Assembly (NCBI GenBank): GCA_951802425.1
Contig: OX637800.1
Location: 1,302,001 to 1,366,000, forward strand
Source: Clavaria fumosa
Taxonomy: Eukaryota > Basidiomycota > Agaricomycetes > Agaricales > Clavariaceae
Length of the DNA: 64,000 bases
Reading direction: 5' to 3'
A program made the translations under genes and the position numbers. Numbering within the stretch: position 1 is the first letter of the stretch; each line of letters starts with the position of its first letter. The notes under the pieces are model-generated. The model was not told where the DNA came from, made no database searches, and saw only the letters and a program-made list of their open reading frames with translations. Positions 55,005 to 64,000 of this stretch are shown here, one piece after another.

Positions 55005-56005
55005 TGGGCCTCGTCTCCAAAATCCGGCTCTTCAACAGGAGCCCTCTTCTCTCTCTCGAGCAAATCCAGGCGGTCTCGGAGCAGTGTGATCTCGTTCTCA
55101 TAGTCCTCTGCACTACGTGCCTGGCTTTCCACGGCGCGGATCTGCGGCCTCGGGATATGCGGACGTGTGTCCTGGAGCTGGCAGTCTCTCACCATGTGAC
55201 CAGCTTGGCCACATCGGAAGCAGGTGCGCAACACTCCAGGGGCACGGGCACGATCCACCACCATGGCATCACCGGCATTGGTGGGACGCGGCATGGTGGG
55301 AGGGGCAGGGGTGCGGGCCAGAGGCTGGGCCAGGAAGGGACGGGGGGCTGGGGCGAAGCGGGTTTGTTGAGGGAGGGGGCGGCTGGTTGCGGGCAGAGCA
55401 GGACACACAGAGTTCTGTTGTGCGATGACTCCGTCGAGGCGATGCTGCTGAGCATCTAGCTTTTCGGCAAGTGCCTTCCACTGCACGTAGGTCTCTGGCA
55501 TTGGCGAAACACCATAGACCTTTCCCACTAGCCTCCTGCTCAGATTCGACTCCAGCCAATGGACCAGGATGTCCGAATTGGCCACTTCTGTCATCCCTGC
55601 TCTTCGGAACATTGTTTCGAACTTTGCGAAGAACTCAGGTGCCGTCATGACACCCTGTTTCAACTTCGCAATATCTGCGAGGGCAGTCGCACGGTCGTTC
55701 GGGTCATCGAACGCTCGCTTCATCTCTTCCACAAATTCTGCCCAGGTTCCAACCTCGTTGTTACCCAGGATTTCCTCTCCCTTCACATTTGCCCATTCTG
55801 CGGCAAACCCCTCGCCAGTAATTTTGCTGAGGGTGTAGAGGACCTTTGCCAGGTCCGTGGCATAGATTATCGGATTCGCCATAAACAGGAGGCAGAGCGA
55901 CCGGAGGAATGTACGGAAATTTCTTTTTTGCCCATCGAATGGGGCGACGACTAAATCCAGCCTCGTGGCATGGACTTCAGGCGGGGCGACGTGGTCAGCC
56001 ATCAC
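55001..56005 (-). CDS. gag: Gypsy gag (334 aa)
   Basis: From MMADHVAPPEVHATRL; the capsid region spans residues about 15-190 (LVVAPFDGQKRNFRTFLRSL, ITGEGFAAEWANVKG, APEFFAKFETMFRRAGM). The CCHC knuckle is RTCFRCGQAGHMVRDC. The C-terminal residues form a short coiled coil (YENEITLLRDRLDLLERE). Its stop overlaps the first codon of pol. Confidence 0.92.
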   Translation of the reverse strand: MMADHVAPPEVHATRLDLVVAPFDGQKRNFRTFLRSLCLLFMANPIIYATDLAKVLYTLSKITGEGFAAEWANVKGEEILGNNEVGTWAEFVEEMKRAFDDPNDRATALADIAKLKQGVMTAPEFFAKFETMFRRAGMTEVANSDILVHWLESNLSRRLVGKVYGVSPMPETYVQWKALAEKLDAQQHRLDGVIAQQNSVCPALPATSRPLPQQTRFAPAPRPFLAQPLARTPAPPTMPRPTNAGDAMVVDRARAPGVLRTCFRCGQAGHMVRDCQLQDTRPHIPRPQIRAVESQARSAEDYENEITLLRDRLDLLEREKRAPVEEPDFGDEAQ

Positions 56006-56655
56006 AGACCCTGGTGGTGGTGATGGGGTTTCGGGGACGTCGGTAACAGGGGAATCGGGGGGGAGCTGGGCTCGACCCGGTCTCGGACGCAGACACTGTA
56101 AATAGAATTCCGGGCCTTGGGCACTCAGGATTTCTTCGATCTCTTAGCAGTCCTGTCCTCTCAGGCTGCTCTCTATGTATCTAGGTACTTATAGAACTCT
56201 TATTCTATAAAACTTGTTGCTAGCGTGGGGCCCAAATGGTGTCCCAGGTGGTCACTCCACAACTCCTAGTGAGTTGCCCGTGTGCCCTTCTGACAATGGT
56301 CACAGAGCAAGGGCCCTGTCCACTGGACCAGGAAACTACAGAAAAACTATGTATAGGGCCTTTCCGTGCCCTGTACACTACACGATTCACTGGTACGTAG
56401 CTGTAAAGCAAAGTTCCGGGCCTTTGGCACTCGGTGTCTCTTGGGGAGGGTCACAGTAGACTTCCTCTGGGTCTGGTCACGTGTATCTACACACAGTAAA
56501 AATTTCACACAGTTCTGTTGCACACCGTGGGCAGGGTAAAGAGAAAGAGGATGAGGGGGATAAGCTGTCACAGAGTGTGACAGTTTGAGATAGGGGTCCA
56601 GGCTAGCCGGGTTAGGACACGGGGCTAGGGCAGACAGGGGTTGATGTTAGTATTG

Positions 56656-56960
56656 TGTCAGACTTAGTCTCACGGTTCACACAACTTAACGTAAGGTCGA
56701 TGATGACAATACTAACATAAGGGGAAAAGGGTACAAGTAAGAAAGCGACATAGTATATATAGCGAGAGGTTCGGGAGTTGCCGGCGTTCCCACGCTCGGA
56801 CCCCGTGCGTCACGTGATGCGTCCAGGCCCGGGTCACGTGATGTTCCCATTATGTAAGCCACCACCCGTTCGGGTCACGTGACTCGTCCGCAAACTTCCC
56901 GCAACTCTTTTGCGATCCTTTCTTGGCCTTTCCAACCTGCTTATGTAAGCGATCCTGACA
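56656..56960 (-). repeat. 5' LTR of the young gypsy element, with promoter and self-priming site
   Basis: On the minus strand a TATATATAC box is followed about 44 nt later by ATGTTAGTATTG (plus-strand CAATACTAACAT at 56707-56718). The exact complement of these 12 bases abuts the LTR (ATGTTAGTATTG at 56644-56655). 56006-56643 between gag and the LTR is an untranslated leader with no convincing gene. Confidence 0.85.
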
Positions 56961-57176
56961 CTGTGGCTGGGGTGGGATTACATAATTGTAAGATCACATG
57001 ACCTGTGGCCTGGGCACATCATGTGATTTGAGGGTCCAAGCATGGGAATGCCAGCAAGTGCCAAAGTGTTTGCTATAAGTACCTTTGCTTTTCCTTTTTT
57101 GTACTCTTTTCCCCTTATCTTAGTATTGTCATCATGACCTTACCTTTAAGTTGTGTGAGACCCAGTCTGATACTAC
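56961..57176 (+). repeat. Right part of the older split LTR
   Basis: It continues from the CTGTG duplication (CTGTGGCTGGGGTGGGATT) to about GTCTGATACTACA. It resembles a diverged, opposite-oriented version of the young element's LTR, including CTTTTCCCCTTATCTTAGTA. Confidence 0.65.
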
Positions 57177-57420
57177 AGTACATTTCACAGGAAGGTATGG
57201 AACTGACTAGCTTACTAGTCCTGTAGGCTATGGAATTGAGGAGTTGTCTGAGTCAGTCTGACTCCCAATGACTCATTTCTATTTGCATCCAGTACCAGAT
57301 CTATAACAACAACACAGCAGCAGAGTCTGAGCAGATGACAACAGCAGGCTACAACAACTACAATAATGACAACAATGGCAGTGGCAGCAGCCCAGCAGCA
57401 ATGTATGGATGACAATGGTA
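57177..57420. other. CAA/CAG-rich low-complexity stretch
   Basis: No gene seen. 57300-57418 is rich in ACAACA and CAGCAG and continues, after the MITE, into a CAG/GGCAG-rich stretch at 57901-58150. Confidence 0.5.
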
Positions 57421-57898
57421 AGATAGGCCTCTTTCATAAACAGTTACTATCACATGACCCAATATGTCACACTTACACACATTTGGGTGATGAATCATTG
57501 GAAACCTGCATCTAATTTAGACACAGTCCCTCCCTTGCAAATGTGCAACCCAGGACCAGTAGAAAAGGGTCATTGGAACAAATTGTGGGTTGTGAATTTT
57601 TTATTTTCAGCCTGAGGGTGGAGTAGATAGGTATTTACAAAGGCTGCCTCAGGCCATTTCTGGCTATGCCTAAGTGACTCAAGCTTCTAAATATTGCTGT
57701 TATCACAGTTTTGACCCTGCTACTATCCATCCTTTGGCTAATCTTGATCACATACACTCCTACATGCACATATATACTTTTTCCATTTAATTATCTACCA
57801 TGGCAAGTCCACAAGAGCACTTCATGTGCATGCAGGTCAAATGATCACATGCATGTCACATACTTGTCACAGTAGTTGAATATGAACAAGGTCTATCT
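57421..57898. mobile_element. 478-bp MITE, copy 2
   Basis: Same element as 4149-4626, flanked by TA at 57419-57420 and 57899-57900. It interrupts a CAG-rich low-complexity sequence that resumes on the other side, which confirms the borders. Confidence 0.88.
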
Positions 57899-58170
57899 TA
57901 GCAGCTGGGGACTGCAGCATTGCAGTGGCAATGGCCCAAGCCCCCAACAGTGGTCACAGGACCAATGGTGGAGACTGGGGCCATTGGTAGCAGCTGGGCA
58001 GGGAGTGGCAGCAAGGGCAGGGCAGGAGCAGCAGGGTGGGGAGTGGGTGGCAAGTGGAGGCAGAAGGGCAGGTGGCACATGGCAGAAGTGCAGGCAGCAC
58101 GTGGCAGAAGGGCAGGCGGCAGGTGGCAGCAGCAGGGTGGGTGGCACGACAGTCCGAATGCGCTAGCCAC

Positions 58171-59385
58171 TATAGCACGATGGATGGTGGCGACGACGTA
58201 CGGAATCTTGGCGCCGGTGAGCTGTGCTCAGATGTTGGACATACTCTCGTGAGCTGATCTCAAGCAACGCCGCGGCCCACGGTGTAGGGGATTCGTACCT
58301 CAAGCTGAACCTCCTCCCGCCGGAACTGGCGGAGGAGGCATACGAGAGGCTGAGCAGGGAAGTGAGTTGGAACAAGATGAAGCACCGAGGTACGAGAGGC
58401 GTTGTGCTCGGTACGAGCTGGAGGTGATTTGCGGGTTATATGTATGGCTATTAGGTGGCGACGTTCCAAGGCTTGTTGCTGTCGAGGGCCTGGTAGATGA
58501 AGACGGCAGGTGCGCCCACTTCCAAGCACCCTCTGAGGTCTGTATTGTGCATGCATCTATTCAACGCGAGAGATTTACAGCTACCCGATCTACCGCCATC
58601 CGGCGGACGAGTCACCCTCGCTGCGTCCGTTCACGCGTACGGTCTCGCTGATCCGGGCGCACGTTGAGCGCGCGCTCGGGGGACAGCCCGTGAATCATGT
58701 GCTCATCCAGCGGTACCGCTCTGGGGCGGACTATATCTCGGAGCACAGCGACAAGACGGTCGACGTCGTGCGCGGGTCGAACATTGTCAATGTCAGTCTG
58801 GGCGCACAGCGCGTGATGACGCTCCGATTGAAGAAGAAACGGGATGAGGCTGTTGGTGGTGGTGATGATGATGATGACGGAGATGACGATGATGGTGGTG
58901 GTGGTGGAGAAGGGACGACCGTGACGTCGACAGCAACAATGATCGGCAAGCCCAGACTAGCTCAGCGAATACCGCTTCCGCATAACTCAATGTTTGTGAT
59001 GGGCCCGGAGACGAATAGACGATGGCTGCACGGGATTAAACATGACAACCGACCGATGCACGTCAAGAGCGCCGCGGAGCGGGAGAACGATGGGGCGCGG
59101 ATCAGCCTTACGTTCCGCCATATTGGGACGTTCCTGAACGCGGAGGGGACGAAGATCTACGGGCAGGGTGCACGTGGGAAGACGAAGGCGACGGCGGGGG
59201 ATGTAGTGGTTGGGACGACGGAGGCGGAAGGGCTACTTTGCGCATTTGGGAAGGAGAACCGCGATTCGCAGTTTGAGTGGGATGAATGGTACGGGAAAGG
59301 GTTTGACGTTCTGCATATTTCGGGGGAGTCGGGCATGGAAGGAGAACAACATGAGAAAGGGATGACGGTGCTATTCCATTCTTAG
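58171..59385 (+). CDS. AlkB-like 2-oxoglutarate/Fe(II) dioxygenase
   Basis: The exons are about 58171-58391 (a very short intron may lie at 58249-58287, or translation starts at 58224), 58455-58508 and 58581-59385. Domain motifs: NHVLIQRYRSGADYISEHSD (Fe-binding H-x-D), then RIPLPHNSMFVMGPETNRRW, LHGIKHD (second Fe-binding His) and ARISLTFRHIGTFL with the two Arg residues. This is the AlkB pattern; family members repair or edit alkylated nucleic acids. A 40-residue Asp/Gly-rich insertion (RDEAVGGGDDDD...) lies between the first two motifs, probably a surface loop. C-terminal residues (EGLLCAFGKENRDSQFEWDE) look like the extension seen in fungal members. Reading frames and GC content match the next gene, suggesting native chromosome. 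Confidence 0.75.
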
Positions 59386-59965
59386 TTGGGCGCTTCATTT
59401 TATTTTCGGTCGCGTGCGTACAGCGCGAGCAATGAAAGGGGTGGTTTATTATCAACCCTGACAACCACGAGGGGAATATTCCCCTTTGCTGTTCGTGGGG
59501 AAAATGGCCCTGTCAATGGCCAGTGTGTGTCTGCCATGCGTGTTATTGACGACCAAAACGCCGACGCGCCATCAAAAGGGTGTGAGTAAAGGCCACGAGG
59601 CTCACGGTCATTCCACCCATATTGAAAAACACGCGGTTGACGCGTTCGCGGTGCAGTGCGGGGGTGGGGAGGAGTAGAACACAGACGCCTTTATCGGCAC
59701 ACCTTCGCCTCGTTATTTACCCCCGCGGGTGAACCCCCTTCCCCCCTTTTGCTCTAATTGGCACTGTAGCGCGACAGACACGTCGTTCCCTGGGAAACTT
59801 TTTTTTTTCGCTTCAATTTTATCTATTTTTTATCATCCTTTTTTTTGTGTTGGTTGGTTGGTAGTGGTGGTTGTCCTCCCCCGCCCTTTCCCCCTCTCCC
59901 CCCACTCCCCATCAATCTCCTCCTCCCCATGCTCGTGGCCATAGTCCTGCTCGCTGTCTGATCCA
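59386..59965. other. Intergenic stretch before the membrane-protein gene
   Basis: No gene that I can support. The last 200 bp are pyrimidine-rich (long TTTT and CCCTCTCC runs), as is common for fungal promoters of well-expressed genes. Confidence 0.5.
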
Positions 59966-62900
59966 ATGTCAAGACCACAGTCTAGGACACAGCCAGCTAC
60001 CATCAGGCTCTCTTCAGCTAGCTCTCGAACCGACAACCATGCCCAGCCCCAGGTCGACTTATCGGACCTCCCGTCAGACTCGACCTCACCCCGTAGAACC
60101 TCAGAGGCGTCCGAGGGTTACCCTTCATGGCTGCCCAAGCGACCCGCACCCCCAGGTCCAGAATCTATCTTCCAGTCCACCATCGACAGACCCAACGATC
60201 TCCCCTTCACCGGCGGGCGCAGGCCGACCCCTCGTCATTTGCGCGTCGTGAGCATCCTCGACACGTCGCAAGCCGAGAAGGGCCCTCGGCGCGAGACCGC
60301 GGATCAGACAAGGGTCAGCAATTTTCTTGAGCACCGCCGTGTCTGGTCCCGCGCTACCAGCATGGGAATCACCCCTACCTTATTCTCATCCGAGTTTCTG
60401 CTAACTCAGGTAAATCGTCCAACATTCCGCGCCAAGGGCCTCCATTTAGACATCCTGCGCAACCCGTCATGGACATCCCGCCTTTATTTCTTTCTGTTAC
60501 CTTTATTCACCTTTGCACACATACCGCTGCAGTCTTTTCTTGACTTCAACGTTGTATTTATACTATTGCAGTAAGTTCCCGCGACACTCGTAAAATCTGA
60601 CCTTTTTACTCACGTCATTCGTAGAGTCTCGAAATTTCCCAACAAGGACCCAGGTTCTGGTAGAAATTGGGCGTTAGGCGCTGCAGCATACACGGCCTGC
60701 TGGCTGGCTTGGATCCTCATCGTCTTCATCGGATATGAGCTCGTATATTCTTTTTGGCGACGATGGCGCATCAGTAAGCTCCCTCTTCTCTTTCTGCTGA
60801 GCCATCTTTCTAACTATTTTATCCAGAGTGCCCATCCATGTTCCCATTATATCTGTCTTCTCCCGGATATAACCTCGTCTCCATGACCTCGTACCTCAAC
60901 TTCTGCTTCATGCGATACGTCCGCCACTCTGCCTTTGCGAGCGAGAGCGGCAGTCTCCGCGATGGACTGGCGGAAACGTTCTGGTTCTACTCTCAAAACC
61001 TGCCCACCGTTGCGCTGCTGCTGCCCCGCGCCGGTCTCTCCATCGCGTTGCTGTTCGCCTTTTCGAGCCCCGAGCCGGGCATCGCTGCCCTCGCCAATCA
61101 GGGCATCAGCCACAGGGACGGCACGTTCTTCAGGACTGACAACGGCACCCTGACCCGGTACGCCAAAGGCATCTTGCTCGCGAACGCTGCGTGGACCGGC
61201 TGGAGGCTACTTGTCTTGTGGTTCAGCTTGCAAGTCACCCTTTTTTTTTTTTCATTCCAAATTGGGCATCAGTTCATTTTTTTTTGGTAGGGTGGGCCTA
61301 TGGATCGTCAGCGGGCAAGGCTGCGCTGGGATATGCGGGCCCCGCTTCCGCTGGGAAGAAGAGGAAGTCGAGAAAGCCGTGTCCGCCTTCAACGACACCG
61401 GCTCGCACGACGACCCCCTGCCGTGGAGCTGGAAGGTGTCCACACGCATGCGCGTGCAGGCCGCGTTCGACTTCTGCCTGCTCGCGCGGCACCCCGGCAA
61501 GAAGCCCGCGCTGCGCGCCGCGGAGGACGCGGGGGACGCGGGCGCGGACGACGAGCGGTACTACCCGACGCTGCCCGAGGTGCAGTCCTCGCCGACCTTC
61601 GAGGGCGTCGAGAAGATCCTGGAGGCGATCGGGTTCCCGGCGTCGCCCCCGCCTGCGCGGCGCCCCGTGCTCACGGAAGAGCTGTTCCAGACGCCGCCGG
61701 GCACGACGGCGGTGCATGGTAGGCGGCGGCGCGCCCCGTCGTCATCGTCATCGGCTGCTGCTGCTGCGGGCCCGTCGACCTTGCCGCAGGTGTTTAAGCG
61801 CGCGTCGAGGGAGCGCACGCCTGTTGCGGGCCCTTCGACGGCACCCTTGTACCCGTTTGCGGCGCGCGGCGCGCAGATCTCGTCGCAGGACCGGATTCCG
61901 TTTCCCCATTCGGCGAGGTCCAGCGTGCACGAGCCGTCTGTTGCTAGCCATGCTATGTCTGAAAGTCCCGTTGCTAGTGGTAACGGGGCTGCAGTGGAGG
62001 GCAGAGATGAGGTGGGTGAGAATCATGAAGCTGAAGAGGAGGAAGAGGAAGATGGCGATGATGATGATGATGACGAGGAGGAAGAGGAGGAGGAAGAGGA
62101 AGAGGAAGGAGGAAGCGAAGAGCGCTCGTCTGGGCCCGGGTCTACCTCCATGTCCAGCCTCGGCCACCAAGTCACCTCACGCTACCCATTCCAGTTGCGT
62201 ATGTCCGCACGCGGCAGCCTCTCTTCTGGCGGGCACGAGGGGCGCTCGCGCTCGCGCGGATCGCCCTCGACGTTCTCGCGGTCGACGAACTCGCCGATAT
62301 CGCGCACGGCGCAGGCGTCGCGCCAGCGCGAGTCCCTCGACTCGCAGTCGCCGCGCTCGGGCGACGACTCGAGCTCGGGGCGGCGGCAGCTGACGGCTGC
62401 GCTGCCCATGCCGCCGCGCAGGGTGAGGACGCAGCAGAGGAGTGTCCCGTCGCCGGTCTACCCCCCCGCGCCCGCGCCGTCGTCGATGGTGTTCCCTCAT
62501 GGAAATGGGGCCAGGACTCGCGCCGAGAGCGAGCCTGCCGTGTACGAGTCGGCCGTGTATGAGTCCGCCGTGGGCGAGGAGGAAATAGAGGATTATGGAG
62601 ACGACTTTGAGTTGGAGCAGCTCGAGGCTGAGGGTTCCCATGTAGAGGGCGAGGAGGAGGATGCGGTTGGCCTGCTCTCAGCATCCTCAGGGTCCAGTCC
62701 ACGGGCCTCGTATACGAATGTCCGGACACGGACACGCAGCCTCCTCTCGGGCTCCGGCTCGAATCCGCGTTCAGACTCGCACTCCGGCTCCTCCCCGCGC
62801 TCGAGGGCGGTGTCGTTCTCGCGGGCGGTGTCGGCGCGCTCGCGCTCGGCGTCGATCTCGAACGCGGCGCGGTCGCGCGCGCAGTCGCTGATCCGCGCTG

Positions 62901-63451
62901 CGTCGCGCTCGTCGTCCGAGCTGCTCGTGCACGGCGCGATTCGCTCGCGGGCGAACTCGAGCATGGCGCGGCTTGAGGAGGACGTGCCGTATCCTTCTGG
63001 GGTGGCGGCGGGCTTGGGCGGCAGCCCCCCGAGCCCGGCGCGGAGCAGCCCGGGGAACGGACACCGCCGCCCGAGGATGTCCCTCGCGCCGCGGGCGACG
63101 ATCGAGGCGTCGCCGACGCTTGGGCGCATCCATAGGCGGGACTCGCCGGTCAGGCTGTCGTCGCTTGCTTTTCCCGTGTTGCTGAGGTCCGTCGGCGCCT
63201 CCCCGCCGCCCGCCACGGACTTTCCGACTTCGCCTGGTCCGGGGTTGGGGCCGGGCGAGTCGGCGGCGGCGAGTGGCACCGAGGGCTCGGAGCGGCAGGG
63301 CGAGAGCACGCCTGCGCTGTCGTTCGTCACCTCCCCTGCGACTTTGGAGGACGCCGCGGAAGGAAGAGCGGACCACGCGCTCGGCTCGTCTGCTTCGAGC
63401 GACGCCTCGGACGCCCCAGACGTTTCGAGGGCCTCGCCGCGGCCTGTATGA
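59966..63451 (+). CDS. Multi-spanning membrane protein with long acidic, Ser-rich tail
   Basis: Four exons: 59966-60570, 60625-60773, 60827 to about 61217, and 61291-63451; phases agree at the first two introns, and the donor of the third is ambiguous. The N-terminal 150 residues are polar. Hydrophobic segments follow: RLYFFLLPLFTFAHIPL, then AAYTACWLAWILIVFIGYEL, LLLPRAGLSIALLFAF, and LLVLVGLWIVSG. An EEEE-containing loop (RFRWEEEEVEKA) precedes a conserved-looking domain (SWKVSTRMRVQAAFDFCLLA). The last 500 residues are low-complexity: a long Glu/Asp run near 62030-62110 and many Ser-Arg dipeptides. It looks like a fungus-specific conserved membrane protein; I cannot name its role. Confidence 0.75.
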
Positions 63452-64000
63452 TCTTGACGCCTGATGCTTATATTTTTCTTCTTTTCTTCGTCGCGCTTCT
63501 TGTTGATGAGACTGCCTATGGCTTCTTTGATGTTGAGGGAGCACCGGCTAATGGAGCGCATGGCCACTGGCTTACCTCAATGCACGAGCATTCACGCATT
63601 GCGCTCTTTGAAGGACATTACATGGACGACGTTTTATCTTCACTTGCGACTTACGTTGCTACGTATTGAGGTGATATACGTCCATTTTTTTCCAGACAAA
63701 CGTTTCGGCATATTGACATCTCTCGACCTTGACAAAAACCAGCTCGTGCTCCAGAACTCACCCGCGACGTGGATTGTGAAGCACTAAAACTCTGCCCTAT
63801 TCTTCACACATGACTTATTCTCCAACGACTTTCTTACAATTGCTCTTTTTAAATGCATAATATCTTTTCTCTGGTGACGGTGCAGACGAAATGGAGAGAC
63901 CCAGCAAATATAAGTGAGTATGATGGGCGTAACGCAAAAGAGAAAGTAAGAGCGAAGGAACTGTCGATATACAGAAGATCCACCGTTCCGTCAAGAGCCT
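63452..64000. other. 3' flank of the membrane-protein gene
   Basis: A short frame at 63464-63787 exists, but nothing in its composition or context supports coding. A TATAAT/AAATAA-rich stretch near 63850 may be the polyadenylation region. Confidence 0.35.

Larger units (their letters stand above)
51065..56960 (-). mobile_element. Young Ty3/gypsy chromovirus, 5,896 bp, nested in an older LTR
   Basis: 305-bp LTRs lie at 51065-51369 and 56656-56960 and differ at about three positions. The target duplication CTGTG is exact (51060-51064 and 56961-56965). On the minus strand the order is LTR, primer-binding site, gag, pol, polypurine tract, LTR. One stop before the chromodomain is the only obvious coding defect. 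Confidence 0.92.

Noticed and set aside
61298..63567. Minus-strand frames of 140-320 codons in the GC-rich region
   Set aside because: They are antisense to the Ser/Arg-rich exon of the membrane-protein gene and arise from high GC at third positions.

Overview
The window is nuclear DNA of a filamentous fungus, almost certainly a mushroom-forming basidiomycete (Agaricomycetes). The evidence is short phase-consistent introns of about 47-65 nt, several chromodomain Ty3/gypsy retrotransposons, a KDZ-type transposase with its CxC2 cysteine cluster, and a TET/JBP-type dioxygenase, a combination typical of that group. Only the right end (about 58.1-63.5 kb) looks like ordinary chromosome: an AlkB-like dioxygenase gene and a long membrane-protein gene. 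The remainder is nested mobile DNA.

Layout. 0-4.0 kb: a coiled-coil/Cys-cluster ORF, an LTR-like stretch, and a multi-exon coiled-coil gene invaded by a 400-bp palindromic MITE and a 331-bp solo LTR. 4.15-4.63 kb: a 478-bp MITE repeated exactly in length at 57.4 kb. 4.7-8.55 kb: a decayed minus-strand gypsy element. 8,593-49,623: one composite element of 41,031 bp with terminal inverted repeats of 4.5 kb (left) and 5.2 kb (right) and a 7-bp target duplication CATGAAT. 50.6-57.2 kb: an older gypsy fragment whose LTR is split by a young, nearly complete gypsy element (51,065-56,960).

The giant element is the main discovery. Its unique part carries a Ulp1-type (C48) peptidase, a JmjC-domain protein, a five-exon 399-residue TET/JBP dioxygenase with HxD...H residues in place, a KDZ transposase, and a pair of homologous genes with an N-terminal PHD/ADD-like finger and a C-terminal Cys cluster. 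One of this pair is an apparently intact six-exon gene (453 aa) whose product begins MARTKQTAKTSTG, a near copy of the histone H3 tail, directly ahead of its ADD-like finger. The other is broken by a gypsy insertion (23,713-30,823) with apparently identical LTRs. Each terminal repeat also carries an outward-facing copy of an unrecognised gene ending in a basic, nuclear-looking tail. Read together, this is a transposon loaded with chromatin and DNA-modification functions; the KDZ transposase of this copy has two in-frame stops, so it is probably no longer self-mobile.

Other patterns: a 45-65 bp hairpin is scattered only inside the giant element, and the inner edge of the terminal repeats falls exactly at one hairpin centre. 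Three independent gypsy elements each have an 11-12 nt primer-binding site complementary to their own LTR just downstream of a TATA box, predicting Tf1-type self-priming. A captured fragment of a Ppo-type fatty-acid dioxygenase gene and a 1.9-kb minisatellite lie between the H3-mimic gene and the transposase. All gene models are by eye; exon borders are stated only where phase agreed.
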